A DNA stretch of 64,000 nt, taken from NCBI GenBank assembly GCA_051252095.1, contig JBPOFK010000001.1:1-64000 (forward strand), read 5' to 3'. This document shows positions 40,433 to 50,361 of this stretch, piece after piece (position 1 is the stretch's first letter; the number at the start of each line of letters is the position of its first letter). The notes beneath the pieces are model-generated. The model was not told the origin of the DNA, did no database searches, and saw only the letters and a list, made by a program, of their open reading frames with translations. The DNA is from GCA-2401735 sp051252095 (lineage in GTDB: Bacteria > Pseudomonadota > Gammaproteobacteria > Burkholderiales > Methylophilaceae). Position numbers and translations under genes: made by a program.

Positions 40433-42601
40433 ATGAGATATATCGTATTTTTCAGTACGGCATTAGGTTTGATATTGTTGTATTTGCTGTCCTTAGCAAG
40501 TGCAAACACAGCAATATCTGGCAACTATTACAAAATTTTGCTCTACCTCAATATTGCACTGGCTACAGTGCTTGTAGGCCTTATTGGGCTGCAGTTTAAA
40601 AACTTATATATCAATATTAAAAATCATGTTGTCGGCAGTCGGTTAAACCTGCGCATGGTCAGCGCTTTTGCCATGATGGCAATCATTCCAGGCGTGATTG
40701 TTTATGCAGTATCCGTTAACTTTCTTTCACAATCGATTGAGTCTTGGTTTAACGTCAAAGTGGAGTCTGCTTTAGATAGTGGGTTAAGTTTGGGGCAGCG
40801 TGCCTTAGATGCCTTACTTGCAGATATGGAGCTAAAAGCAGAAAGCATGGCGACCTCATTGTCACTTCAGCCAGTCAGGTCGCAGTATAGGTTGTTGAAT
40901 GATTTGCGTGAGAAGTCTGGTATTCAAGATGCGACTTTACTATCACCAAGCGGACGGATAATGGCAGTTTCCAGCGGTGATTCCGCTACCTTTCTGCCAG
41001 AGCTGCCAAGCTTATCTCAATTAAAACAAGCTAGCTATCGCTTGGTCGGTAAGGTGGAACCAATCCCTGATAAGGGTTTGTATTTACGCATACTTGTCCC
41101 TGTCAACTCAACGGAGTTAACAGGAGACACACTGATCCTTCAGCTATTGCATCCAGTTCCTAAAACCTTGTCGAATACAGCTGAATCGGTGCAAGAAGTT
41201 TATCGTGATTATCAAGAGCTCTCGTATAGTAGAAACTCTCTGAAAGATATTTTTAAACTCACACTGACGTTAGTCTTGATGCTCGCTATGCTGTCTGCAT
41301 TGGCGATTGCATTTGTTCTCAGTCGAAGGCTATCTCAGCCATTAACAGTGCTAGCAGAGGGCACAAGAACGATAGCAGATGGTAACTATGACAAAATATT
41401 GCCAGAGCATGGTAAGGATGAGTTGGGTGTATTAGTTAAGTCCTTCAATAGCATGACACGCCAATTACAAGATGCCAATAAAGCAACTGAACGAAATCGT
41501 GCAAGATTAGAAGCGGCGCGCGGGTATCTCGAAACAATTTTGGCACACTTGTCATCGGGGGTTTTAGCAATTAATCGCAATGGGGAGTTAAGAACGTTCA
41601 ATTTGGCCGCAACAGGTATTTTAGGCGTGAATTTAGGGCCATACGAAAACGAGAAATTTACTAAAATAGCTGTTGAACACCATTTTCTTGCGGAGTTTGT
41701 AAAGGTGGTGCAGACGCATTTTGAGCTTACACTGGAAGCGGAGCAAACTAAAGCAGAGCTTAGTAGGCAACTAGAGGTGTTGGGCCCGCAAGGTAAACAG
41801 TTATTGTTGGTACGTGCGACTAGACTACCAGCTAACGCTAATAGTGGGTTTGTCGTTGTGTTTGATGATGTTACAACGATGGTGCAAGCCCAACGTGATG
41901 CAGCTTGGAGTGAGGTTGCACGTCGCTTGGCGCATGAGATTAAAAACCCGCTCACGCCAATTCAGCTCTCTGCTGAAAGGATGCAACATAAATTATCTGA
42001 CAAGCTAAATAAAGAAGATGCAAGCATGCTTAAGCGTGCCACAACGACAATAGTCAACCAAGTGGGTGCGATGAAGTCAATGGTGAATGAGTTTAGTGAG
42101 TATGCGCGGGCACCATCTGCGCATCTAACTAAGATTAATGTTAATCAACTTATTAAAGATGTTTCGGGGTTATATGAAAATTCGCAGGCAAAGATAAGTT
42201 ATGATTTAGCACCAGAAATGCCCGATTTAATGGGGGATGGCACCATGTTAAGACAGGTGTTGCATAATTTAATGCAAAATGCACAAGACGCGCTTGTTGG
42301 GGAAGACACGCCTGAAATTATAGTGAAAACAGCTTGGAATGACACAGAGGTAATGTTGCTTGTTAGTGATAATGGTCAAGGGTTTCCTGAAGATGTGCTC
42401 GCTCATGCATATGAACCATATGTCACGACAAAAGCGCATGGGACTGGCTTAGGTTTGGCAATTGTCAAAAAAATGGTGGAAGAACATTTTGGGCAAATTA
42501 AAATAGAAAATAACCCTTCTGGTGGTGCTTGTATTACTATACAGTTACCAGTGGCGAAGGACATTGCTTTAGAAACTAAAAAACAAGCTAAATTAAAATA
42601 G
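40433..42601 (+). CDS. NtrY-like sensor histidine kinase
   Basis: A 722-residue membrane kinase: two N-terminal helices (about 5-60), a third around 70-100, a periplasmic-type segment, and a further helix near 275-300 (LTLTLVLMLAMLSALAIAFV). A HAMP domain (about 300-355) and a PAS-like region (about 370-480) follow. The phospho-accepting His is in RRLAHEIKNPLTPIQLSAER (near 500), and the ATPase domain has HNLMQNAQDAL, VSDNGQGFP and HGTGLGLAIVKKM. Order fits the NtrY/PilS-like group. It precedes an NtrX-like regulator, forming a two-component pair. Confidence 0.92.
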   Translation: MRYIVFFSTALGLILLYLLSLASANTAISGNYYKILLYLNIALATVLVGLIGLQFKNLYINIKNHVVGSRLNLRMVSAFAMMAIIPGVIVYAVSVNFLSQSIESWFNVKVESALDSGLSLGQRALDALLADMELKAESMATSLSLQPVRSQYRLLNDLREKSGIQDATLLSPSGRIMAVSSGDSATFLPELPSLSQLKQASYRLVGKVEPIPDKGLYLRILVPVNSTELTGDTLILQLLHPVPKTLSNTAESVQEVYRDYQELSYSRNSLKDIFKLTLTLVLMLAMLSALAIAFVLSRRLSQPLTVLAEGTRTIADGNYDKILPEHGKDELGVLVKSFNSMTRQLQDANKATERNRARLEAARGYLETILAHLSSGVLAINRNGELRTFNLAATGILGVNLGPYENEKFTKIAVEHHFLAEFVKVVQTHFELTLEAEQTKAELSRQLEVLGPQGKQLLLVRATRLPANANSGFVVVFDDVTTMVQAQRDAAWSEVARRLAHEIKNPLTPIQLSAERMQHKLSDKLNKEDASMLKRATTTIVNQVGAMKSMVNEFSEYARAPSAHLTKINVNQLIKDVSGLYENSQAKISYDLAPEMPDLMGDGTMLRQVLHNLMQNAQDALVGEDTPEIIVKTAWNDTEVMLLVSDNGQGFPEDVLAHAYEPYVTTKAHGTGLGLAIVKKMVEEHFGQIKIENNPSGGACITIQLPVAKDIALETKKQAKLK

Positions 42602-42701
42602 CAAAATGAATAAAATAACAGGCAAATAAACGCAGGCGTGTTTTAATAAGCGGTTGACTGTAGAAATTAACAGGCTAGAAATAGAAAAGGTTAAAAGAAA
42701 G

Positions 42702-43964
42702 ATGGCATCTAGAAATATCTTGGTAGTAGATGACGAAGTGGGCATTCGTGAATTATTAAGTGATATTCTGCAAGATGAGGGGCATCGCGTAACAACTGCA
42801 GAGAACGCACAAATCGCCCGAGAAATGCGCTTGGCCAAGCGCCCTGATTTGGTTTTGCTCGATATCTGGATGCCAGATTGCGATGGTATCAGTCTGCTGA
42901 AAGAATGGGGTAATGCTGGCCTATTGAATATGCCAGTTGTGATGATGTCTGGGCATGGTACGATTGACACTGCCGTCGAGGCAACAAGAATTGGTGCATT
43001 CGATTTTCTGGAAAAACCAATTGCATTACAAAAGCTGTTAAAGACAGTTGGCGAAGCACTAACGCATGCTGAAAACCTACCAAAAACAGAGATGAATTTG
43101 GCGAGTTTAGGTAAGAGTCAAGTGATCAACGAGTTGAAGCAACGGTTAGAGCAAGTATCACGCACAAAAATACCGCTGCTACTCATTGGTAAAAAAGGGG
43201 GTAGCGTAGAACTGTGCGCGCGTTTTTTACATTTACCTGATAGCCCTTGGGTGGGTCTAACTGAGTATGAAAAACTGACGAATGCACCCTTAGAAATTCT
43301 AAACCAAGCAAGGGAGGGTGTGGTTTTTATTGAAGAACTGACCTTGCTAAATAAAGCAGAACAAAAAGGCTTGGCCCTGCTGCTGTCGAATGCAAATAAG
43401 TACGATACACGAGTGATTTGTGCAACGACCTATAGCTTGCCACAGTTAGCCGAAAACAAAATGATAGAGCCAGCTTTATTGCAGGCACTCAGCAACACCA
43501 ACTTAAAAGTACCTTGTTTGAATGATCACCCTGAAGACATTCCTGAGCTTGTCGCATCTATGGCCACTTTGCTTTCAGAGTCTTCCGATAATATCCCCTA
43601 TAAGAGCTTTGATGTAGCTGCCTTAAACGCTTTACGTAATGCTGAGTGGGCTGGTGATTTAAAACAACTGGAAGCGGTGGTACAAAACCTGATGCTTACA
43701 AGTCTTGGGGAAAAAATTACACTTGAGGACGTAGCACGTGTTTTAGAGCAGTTTAATGATGCGCCAAGTGATGGCAATGCTTCTATGCCAATAGATTTAG
43801 TGCAGCCGTTGCGCAGTGCGCGCGATGAATTTGAACGCTATTATTTCAGATATCATATGAAGCTCGTAAATAATAATATGAGTAAGTTGGCTGAAATTTC
43901 TGGTCTAGAGCGTACGCATCTTTACCGAAAACTGAAGCAGTTGGGTGTGAGCATTAAAGGCTGA
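42702..43964 (+). CDS. NtrX-like response regulator with decayed AAA+ domain
   Basis: A 420-residue regulator. The receiver domain (1-120) is complete, with Asp10-Asp11, phosphorylation site Asp54 in LLDIWMPDCDG, and FDFLEKPI. The central region (about 135-355) aligns in place with a sigma-54 AAA+ domain but lacks its key parts: where G-E-S-G-T-G-K-E is expected it reads IGKKGGSVELCA, there is no GAFTGA loop, and the Walker B area is VVFIEELTLL. A Fis-type HTH closes the protein (NNMSKLAEISGLERTHLYRK). It can probably bind DNA but not remodel sigma-54 polymerase. ATG 42702 is chosen because the receiver starts there. Confidence 0.9.
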   Translation: MASRNILVVDDEVGIRELLSDILQDEGHRVTTAENAQIAREMRLAKRPDLVLLDIWMPDCDGISLLKEWGNAGLLNMPVVMMSGHGTIDTAVEATRIGAFDFLEKPIALQKLLKTVGEALTHAENLPKTEMNLASLGKSQVINELKQRLEQVSRTKIPLLLIGKKGGSVELCARFLHLPDSPWVGLTEYEKLTNAPLEILNQAREGVVFIEELTLLNKAEQKGLALLLSNANKYDTRVICATTYSLPQLAENKMIEPALLQALSNTNLKVPCLNDHPEDIPELVASMATLLSESSDNIPYKSFDVAALNALRNAEWAGDLKQLEAVVQNLMLTSLGEKITLEDVARVLEQFNDAPSDGNASMPIDLVQPLRSARDEFERYYFRYHMKLVNNNMSKLAEISGLERTHLYRKLKQLGVSIKG

Positions 43965-43977
43965 ATATACGCTTAAA

Positions 43978-44757
43978 TTAGATCATCTCAAGAATGACGG
44001 GGGTGTGGTCGCTGGGGCGTTCTAATTTTCTGGGCGTTTTGTCAATAGTACAAGCTATACAGTTTTTCTTTAGAGCGTCACTCACTAAAATATGGTCAAT
44101 ACGCAAGCCGCGGTTTCGTCTAAAGCCCATCATACGATAGTCCCACCAACTATAGTGACCATCATCAGACTCGAAAATTCTAAAAGCATCATGCAAACCT
44201 AATGCAAGTAATGCAGTAAAGGCATTACGTTCAGCAGGGCTCACCAAAATATCGCCTTCCCAAGCTTCTGGATCGTGGCAGTCTCTGTCATCAGGCGCAA
44301 TGTTGTAATCACCTAAAATTACTAGGTTAGGGTATTTTATAAGCTCATGAGTTAGCCAATTACTTAATGCGGTAAGCCAGCGCATTTTGTACTGATATTT
44401 CTCTGAGTCAACAGCCTGACCATTCACGACGTAGACGCAGATAACACGCACACCATTAACTGTAGCTGAGATAACCCGTTTTTGGTCGTCTTCAAACCCT
44501 GCAATGCCATACGCCACATCTGAGATTTCATGTGTGCTTAATATGGCAACACCGTTATAGGTTTTTTGACCACTGTGGACTGCATTGTAACCAGCAGCCT
44601 GTAAGTCTGCATAAGGAAACTTAACATCTTCTTGTTTGGTTTCTTGTAGGCACAATACATCAATTGGATTTTCTTTTAGCCAATCTAAAACATGTGGTAA
44701 ACGAACGTTTAAAGAGTTGACGTTCCATGTAGCTAATTTAAAAGTTTGATTATTCAT
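43978..44757 (-). CDS. xthA: Exodeoxyribonuclease III
   Basis: A 259-residue Mg-dependent nuclease/AP endonuclease. Motifs: LATWNVNSLNVRLPHVLDWL, CLQETKQED (catalytic Glu), VILGDYNIAPDDRDCHDP (Asp, Asn), YSWWDYR, GLRIDHILVS and PSDHTPVI with the final Asp-His. ATG 44757 gives the normal length; the frame is open 33 bases further. Convergent with the NtrX-like gene. Confidence 0.95.
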   Translation of the reverse strand: MNNQTFKLATWNVNSLNVRLPHVLDWLKENPIDVLCLQETKQEDVKFPYADLQAAGYNAVHSGQKTYNGVAILSTHEISDVAYGIAGFEDDQKRVISATVNGVRVICVYVVNGQAVDSEKYQYKMRWLTALSNWLTHELIKYPNLVILGDYNIAPDDRDCHDPEAWEGDILVSPAERNAFTALLALGLHDAFRIFESDDGHYSWWDYRMMGFRRNRGLRIDHILVSDALKKNCIACTIDKTPRKLERPSDHTPVILEMI

Positions 44758-44917
44758 GAGGCAAATTCTAGCATGTAAGATTAATAGCAAAATGCGTTAG
44801 TAAGCACATTTTTACTAAAATGCAGCAAAACTACTTAATTTAATACGTGTTTACGCGAGATTTAAGCAGCTTTTTAAGCCAATTATATTCAATGAGTGAT
44901 GACCATCATTCAATCAA

Positions 44918-44949
44918 ATGAAAAGACCTCTACCAATAAGTAGAGGTCT
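44918..44949 (-). terminator. Terminator of BON gene
   Basis: agacctcta (44924-44932) with tagaggtct (44941-44949), loop ccaataag; on the minus strand TTTT follows. The gap 44758-44917 otherwise holds nothing I recognise. Confidence 0.8.
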
Positions 44950-45000
44950 CTATTTGCTCTGATAATTTGCTAAGACAGAGCAGCATAAATCTTTACTAAA

Positions 45001-45345
45001 TTACATGCTTGGATAGTTCAATTTTGAGTAAAGCATATAAACACCTTGTTTTTCTTTAATGACTTTGGTGATTGTTTCTGCAGATTGTTTTGAATCTACG
45101 TCACCGCTAACATTGACGGTGCCTTTGTCATCCACATCAATTTCTAAACCTGATAAGTCAATCTGTTGTGCAGATAAGCTACTTTGTATACTACTTTTTA
45201 ACGCATCTGCAGGCATGTAGTTATAAGTCACGCTATCAATGTCTGTATTAGCAATAACGGAACTAGTAAACACTAAAAACAACCCTGCTAAAAAAGATTT
45301 AACACCGAATAGAATTTGCGGTTTTTTATGAAGATTGCTCATCAT
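45001..45345 (-). CDS. BON-domain exported protein
   Basis: A 114-residue protein with a signal peptide (FLAGLFLVFTSSVIANT). One BON domain follows (about 50-112: LSGLEIDVDDKGTVNVSGDV, then AETITKVIKEKQGVYML). BON proteins bind membranes or lipids and often belong to envelope stress responses. AAAGGAAAAT precedes the ATG. Stand-alone gene with its own terminator. Confidence 0.82.
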   Translation of the reverse strand: MMSNLHKKPQILFGVKSFLAGLFLVFTSSVIANTDIDSVTYNYMPADALKSSIQSSLSAQQIDLSGLEIDVDDKGTVNVSGDVDSKQSAETITKVIKEKQGVYMLYSKLNYPSM

Positions 45346-45486
45346 ATTTTCCTTTCAATAGTTAGCCAACGAGATTACATCTTAGTGAAACAAGACATAT
45401 ATCAATATCAGATAAATGCTGAAAGCAATGTCAGAAAATTCTGTCAAATATGTTAAAAGTTATATAAAAAGCATTTTGAACTTTGA

Positions 45487-47517
45487 TCAATTTGTCATGC
45501 CGTTGTGTCTTAACAAAGCATCCAAGTTCGGTGTTCTTCCTCTAAACGCGACAAATGACTCCATTGCAGGTCGTGAACCACCTTTTGCAAGCACTTCATT
45601 CTTAAAGCGATTGCCAGCTTCTATCGAGAGTACGCCAAGTTCTTCAAAAAGACTAAAAGCATCTGCGGACAGTACTTCCGCCCATTTATAACTGTAATAC
45701 CCAGCAGCATAGCCACCAGCAAAGATGTGAGAAAAACTATTTGGGAAGCGGTTCCATTTAGGTGGTCTCAGGACAGCGACTTCATCACGCACTTCTTCAA
45801 TAATATCTAGTGCGGCTTTACTGCCATTTGGGTCAAAGTCACCATGAAGTCGCATATCGAACATCGAAAATTCTATTTGACGGACAGTTTGCATCCCCGC
45901 CTGAAAATTTTTGGCAGCAATCATTTTGTCGAATAAATCTTTCGGTAGCTGCTTACCTGATTCCACATGAGATGTCATATTGCGTAGCACTTCCCACTCC
46001 CAGCAGAAGTTCTCCATGAATTGACTGGGTAATTCAACAGCATCCCACTCAACACCTTTGATACCAGACACACCGTACTCATCTACTTGTGTCAGCATAT
46101 GGTGCAAGCCGTGACCAAACTCATGAAACATGGTTGTAACCTCATCATGCGTAAATAATGCAGGCTTATCTCCCACAGGTGCAGAAAAATTGCAGGTTAA
46201 GTATGCGACAGGTAGTTCTAGCCCCTCTGCTTTTTTTCGTCGAGTAATGCATTCATCCATCCATGCGCCACCTCTTTTATTTTGTCGTGCGTAGAGGTCT
46301 AAATAGAAATAAGCAACAGGTTTATTGTTACGATCACTAATTTCATAAAACCTTACATCCTTATGCCAGGTTGGTGCTTCCGCTCTTCTAACCTGCACAC
46401 CAAATATTGTTTCAGTTACTTTAAACAATCCGCTGAGTACTTTATCTTCAGGAAAGTATTGTTTAACTTCTTGATCAGAAAACGCATATTTTTCTTGTCG
46501 CAACTTTTCACTTACATAGGCAACATCCCAAGCCTGCATCTCATCTATGCCCAGCTTGCTTGCATAAGTAGTTAATTCTTGCATGTCGCGCTCAGCATAA
46601 GGTTTTGCTTCTATCGCTAATGTTTCTAAAAATTCACTCACTTCTGCTGGCGTGTCAGCCATCTTCGTTGTCAGTGATAACTCAGCATAATTGTTAAATC
46701 CAAGTAGCTTGGCTTCCTCTTGTTTCAGTTTGAGAATATCGTTAATTAATGGCGTGTTGTCCCATTCTGGCTTGCTTAATTCTGAAGCGCGTGTCGCGTA
46801 AGCGCGATAGAGTGTTTCACGAAGAGATGCATTATCCGCATATTGCAGCACAGGTAAGTATGAAGGGAAGTGTAATGTGAAAAGATAGCCAGTTTTACCC
46901 TCCGCTTTGGCAGCTTGCGCTGCTGTTTCAATCACATCTGCGGGCAAGCCTGCTAGGTCATCACTACTCTCTACGACGTGTTTAAAGTCGTTAGTATGAT
47001 CCATGATATTTTCTTCAAATTTGCTGCTAAGTTTCGACAACTGTTCTGAAATATCTTTAAAACGTGATTTTTTGTCTTTTGATAGTTCTGCGCCGCTTAA
47101 TTTAAAATCACGTACTTCGTGATTGATAATCGTTTGTTGTGCAGGTGACAGGCTTGTAAAGGCTGCACTAGCTCGGATAGTTTTAAACTTTTTGTATAGG
47201 CGCTCATCTTGCGAAATGTCGGTGCCATAATCCGTTAATTTTGCTAAATTGAGATTGTAAGCCTCGCGTAATTCTGGGCTATTAACGACGGCATTCATAT
47301 GCCCTACTTGGCTCCATGCGCGGTTCAGCTTTTCGCTATGATTTTCTAAAGGCAGGGCAAAATTATCCCATGTGGGCTGTTCTGTGCTGGTGGCCAGTTG
47401 CTCGACCAAAGCACGGCCTTCTGCAATCAAACCATCAATAGCTGGGCTAATGTGTGCAGGTTTAATCTCGTTAAATTTGGGAAAGCCAACAAAATGCAGT
47501 AATGGGTTAGATGGCAA
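45487..47517 (-). CDS. prlC: Oligopeptidase A
   Basis: A 676-residue M3-family zinc metallopeptidase that degrades cytoplasmic peptides. The zinc site is in TMFHEFGHGLHHML (H-E-x-x-H), with the third ligand Glu in VEWDAVELPSQFMENF. YFYLDLYARQNKRGGAWMD and the C-terminal FAGGYAAGYYSYKWAEVL are family marks. It has no signal peptide. Length normal for PrlC. Confidence 0.96.
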   Translation of the reverse strand: MPSNPLLHFVGFPKFNEIKPAHISPAIDGLIAEGRALVEQLATSTEQPTWDNFALPLENHSEKLNRAWSQVGHMNAVVNSPELREAYNLNLAKLTDYGTDISQDERLYKKFKTIRASAAFTSLSPAQQTIINHEVRDFKLSGAELSKDKKSRFKDISEQLSKLSSKFEENIMDHTNDFKHVVESSDDLAGLPADVIETAAQAAKAEGKTGYLFTLHFPSYLPVLQYADNASLRETLYRAYATRASELSKPEWDNTPLINDILKLKQEEAKLLGFNNYAELSLTTKMADTPAEVSEFLETLAIEAKPYAERDMQELTTYASKLGIDEMQAWDVAYVSEKLRQEKYAFSDQEVKQYFPEDKVLSGLFKVTETIFGVQVRRAEAPTWHKDVRFYEISDRNNKPVAYFYLDLYARQNKRGGAWMDECITRRKKAEGLELPVAYLTCNFSAPVGDKPALFTHDEVTTMFHEFGHGLHHMLTQVDEYGVSGIKGVEWDAVELPSQFMENFCWEWEVLRNMTSHVESGKQLPKDLFDKMIAAKNFQAGMQTVRQIEFSMFDMRLHGDFDPNGSKAALDIIEEVRDEVAVLRPPKWNRFPNSFSHIFAGGYAAGYYSYKWAEVLSADAFSLFEELGVLSIEAGNRFKNEVLAKGGSRPAMESFVAFRGRTPNLDALLRHNGMTN

Positions 47518-47539
47518 AGTTAGTCCTTACATTGATGGT

Positions 47540-47887
47540 TTAATTGATTAAGCGTAGACATATCGGATAGCGATAGGTTTCACCTTTACTGGTAGCGATT
47601 GCAGCAAGAATACAGAAGATGATGTTGGCAATCCATATAATAGGAATCAATGCCAAGCCCACCAGTATCCAAATAAGAATATTGGCAGCAAACAGTGCAA
47701 TTGCAACCGTAATTTGAAAATTAAGCGCTTCTTTTGCTTGGTCGGCTATGTAAGCACTGTCATCTTTTTTCAATATCCAAACAACAAGCGCAGGAATAAA
47801 TAAAAAAATGGTGCCAGCTAAATGTGTTACGGTGGCAATGTTCTTTTCGTCGCTATTTGGAACGATAATGTCGACTTCGTTAGCCAT
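47540..47887 (-). CDS. DUF4870 membrane protein
   Basis: A 115-residue protein with three hydrophobic segments (HLAGTIFLFIPALVVWIL, ITVAIALFAANILIWILVGL and IPIIWIANIIFCILAAIAT) and the motif DQAKEALNFQI, characteristic of DUF4870/Tic20-like small membrane proteins. Function unknown. It precedes prlC in the same direction. Confidence 0.88.
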   Translation of the reverse strand: MANEVDIIVPNSDEKNIATVTHLAGTIFLFIPALVVWILKKDDSAYIADQAKEALNFQITVAIALFAANILIWILVGLALIPIIWIANIIFCILAAIATSKGETYRYPICLRLIN

Positions 47888-47936
47888 GATTGTCTCCTTT
47901 GTGTTGAAAATTATATGGTGTTGATGTTGGCTTAAT

Positions 47937-49682
47937 TCAAGTAGGTATGTGTGTTAATTTTTTTAACTGCAACTCAACTTTCTCAACATCATCAATTTTG
48001 AGAATTCGATTCGCCGCTTTAGTTAGTTTATTTATGTCACTTTGTAGAATTTGTTGTTTAACGCTCAGTACCTGACTTGGGTGCATTGAAAACTGACGTA
48101 AGCCCATGCCAAGTAACAATTTGGTGAGCATAGAGTCTCCTGCAATTTCGCCACAAACAGCAACTGGCTTTTTAAATTTTTTACCCGCTTCTATTGTCAT
48201 CAATATCAATCGCAAAACAGCAGGATGTAATGAGTTATATAAATGTGCTACGGTGTTATCTGTGCGGTCTACTGCCAGCGTATATTGTGTCAAGTCGTTT
48301 GTTCCAATAGATAAAAAGTCTAATTCGCGTGCAAAGGCGGCTGCATTAATCGCGGCAGCTGGTACTTCTATCATACCGCCTAAAGAAATTTTCTTATCAA
48401 ATGGGATTTGATCTTCTTCTAATGATTCTTTAGCTCTTTCTAATATGATTTTTGTTTGCCTAAGTTCAGCTAACGTCGTAATCATTGGGATGAGAATTTT
48501 TAAATTGCCATAATGGGAGGCGCGTAGCAATGCTCTTAGCTGGGTATGGAAAATATGTGGCTCAGTTAAGCATAACCTAAGCGCACGTAGGCCTAATGCA
48601 TTATTAGATAATACAGTATTGCTGAATTGCGCCTGTTTATCAGCACCTAAGTCTAACGTCCGTATAGTGACTGGCTTCTTTTTCATTATTTGGACAACTT
48701 TTTTATATGCTTGGTATTGCTCTTCTTCGCTAGGTGGCTCATCACGATTCATAAATAAAAACTCAGTGCGGAACAATCCGATGCCTGTTGCGCCAGAAGC
48801 GCTAATACTATTGAGTCCTTCGATACTTTCGATATTGGCCAGCAAGTCTATGGCGGTGCCGTCTATGGTTTTTGTCTTTGTGGACTTAATGAGTGAGAGC
48901 TTTTGTTGCTCTAACAACCACTGATGTTGTTTGAGCTCATATTCTCTAAGAATTTCTTTACTTGGGTTGACGACAACAACACCTTGGCTACCATCAACAA
49001 TGATGATTTCATCTTCTTTGATTAAATCATGCGCCTTTTGGAGTGCAATAATTGAGGGTATATTGAGTCCGCGTGCGAGAATTGCAGTATGTGAGGTTGC
49101 ACCACCTACATCTGTGATAAAACCTGAAAACTGGTTCTGTTTATATTGGATAGCATCGGCAGGTGAAATATCGTGTGCTACAAGGATAATACCTCTGTTA
49201 TCAATATTTTTGGTCTGTTTGACAGGCTTTGCACTCGGGTGTCCCAGTAAGGCTTTAATGACACGTTCAACAACTTGTATGACATCCTGTTTGCGCTCTC
49301 GTAAATACGCATCAGTGATTGCATCAAACTGTTCTACGATGATGTCCATCTGTAGCTTAATCGCCCATTCAGCATTACACAGCTCTTTGCGCATAATTCT
49401 TTTAGGTGCTTCTGATAAGGATGGGTCTAACAAAATTGCAATTTGTGTGTTGATGAAGGAAGCTACATCCGCAATTAATGTATCTGGAAGCTCTTTTCGA
49501 ACTGTTTCTAGGTCTCTTTTTACTGTTGTGATTGCCTTGCTAAAGCGACTGATTTCACTAGATAATGCACTTTTTGGTAGCTGATAATGAGCAACTTCCA
49601 ACAGCGCATTGGAAATTAAATGGGCTTTGCCAATTGCAACGCCACTGGAAACGGTCACCCCATGTAAGCTAAAGCTCGACAA
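47937..49682 (-). CDS. ptsI: Phosphoenolpyruvate-protein phosphotransferase (EI)
   Basis: A 581-residue enzyme I that passes phosphate from phosphoenolpyruvate to HPr. Phospho-His is in VGGATSHTAILARG (about 190); GLFRTEFLFMNRDEPPSEEEQ, GGMIEVPAAAI, FLSIGTNDLTQY and VAVCGEIAGD (catalytic Cys) form the PEP-binding barrel. No sugar permease (EIIBC) is near, which fits a regulatory PTS as in many betaproteobacteria. It abuts ptsH. Confidence 0.96.
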   Translation of the reverse strand: MSSFSLHGVTVSSGVAIGKAHLISNALLEVAHYQLPKSALSSEISRFSKAITTVKRDLETVRKELPDTLIADVASFINTQIAILLDPSLSEAPKRIMRKELCNAEWAIKLQMDIIVEQFDAITDAYLRERKQDVIQVVERVIKALLGHPSAKPVKQTKNIDNRGIILVAHDISPADAIQYKQNQFSGFITDVGGATSHTAILARGLNIPSIIALQKAHDLIKEDEIIIVDGSQGVVVVNPSKEILREYELKQHQWLLEQQKLSLIKSTKTKTIDGTAIDLLANIESIEGLNSISASGATGIGLFRTEFLFMNRDEPPSEEEQYQAYKKVVQIMKKKPVTIRTLDLGADKQAQFSNTVLSNNALGLRALRLCLTEPHIFHTQLRALLRASHYGNLKILIPMITTLAELRQTKIILERAKESLEEDQIPFDKKISLGGMIEVPAAAINAAAFARELDFLSIGTNDLTQYTLAVDRTDNTVAHLYNSLHPAVLRLILMTIEAGKKFKKPVAVCGEIAGDSMLTKLLLGMGLRQFSMHPSQVLSVKQQILQSDINKLTKAANRILKIDDVEKVELQLKKLTHIPT

Positions 49683-49952
49683 TTACTCGCCCTCATCAAA
49701 ATAATTATTAATCAGTTTCTTTAGGGCCTCTATGGCTTCAATTTCATCTATACCCTCGGCTTCTAGTTCGATGATTGATCCTTTAGACGCTGCAAGCATC
49801 ATGACACCCATAATACTTTTTGCATCGACGCGTTTACCATTACGCGTTATCCAAACATGACTTTTAAATTGGCTTGCGGTTTTAGTCAGCTTTGTTGATG
49901 CACGGGCATGAAGACCTAATTTATTGATGATTTCAATTTTTTCTTTAATCAT
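49683..49952 (-). CDS. ptsH: Phosphocarrier protein HPr
   Basis: An 89-residue phosphocarrier. With the start at ATG 49952 the active His in LGLHARAS is residue 15 and the regulatory serine in DAKSIMGV is residue 46, exactly the canonical numbering, which settles the start against ATG 49961. The preserved Ser46 region suggests possible control by HPr kinase, although no hprK is in the window. It overlaps the EIIA gene by 8 bases. Confidence 0.95.
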   Translation of the reverse strand: MIKEKIEIINKLGLHARASTKLTKTASQFKSHVWITRNGKRVDAKSIMGVMMLAASKGSIIELEAEGIDEIEAIEALKKLINNYFDEGE

Positions 49953-50352
49953 GTTGTACACTGCCTATTTCAGTAAAATGGATGATGCTCTCCCGAGCAC
50001 TTGCGATAGTTTTTTCCAGACAATAAGCAATAGGTAATTCACGGTTGGTCAGCGCAACAATCAGCATGGGTAAGTTAATGCCAGAGACCCCTTCAGCGGC
50101 GCTGATGCCGACTAGTTTTGTGGCAATGTTGCATGGTGTGCCTCCAACCATATCGGATAGCACAATCACGCCGTCGCCATGATCAATTTCTTGCATGATG
50201 CTTTTTGCCTTGACCAGAACAGCATCAGGATCGTCATCACTTTTAACGCTCAAAGCGGCAAGTTGCTCTGGTCTTGTGCTTAACATATGGCTAGCGCACT
50301 GAATTAAACTTTCGCCTAGCCCTTCATGTGTGATAATAAAGATACCAATCAT
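49945..50352 (-). CDS. PTS EIIA component, mannose family type
   Basis: A 135-residue single-domain EIIA of the mannose (ManX) fold. The phospho-acceptor His9 is in MIGIFIITHEGLGESL; DGVIVLSDMVGGTPCNIAT is the conserved second motif. No IIB, IIC or IID partner is present, so it probably acts as a regulator with HPr and EI. It lies 9 bases after rapZ in the same transcript. Confidence 0.92.
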   Translation of the reverse strand: MIGIFIITHEGLGESLIQCASHMLSTRPEQLAALSVKSDDDPDAVLVKAKSIMQEIDHGDGVIVLSDMVGGTPCNIATKLVGISAAEGVSGINLPMLIVALTNRELPIAYCLEKTIASARESIIHFTEIGSVQHD

Positions 50353-50361
50353 ATGTTCTAT

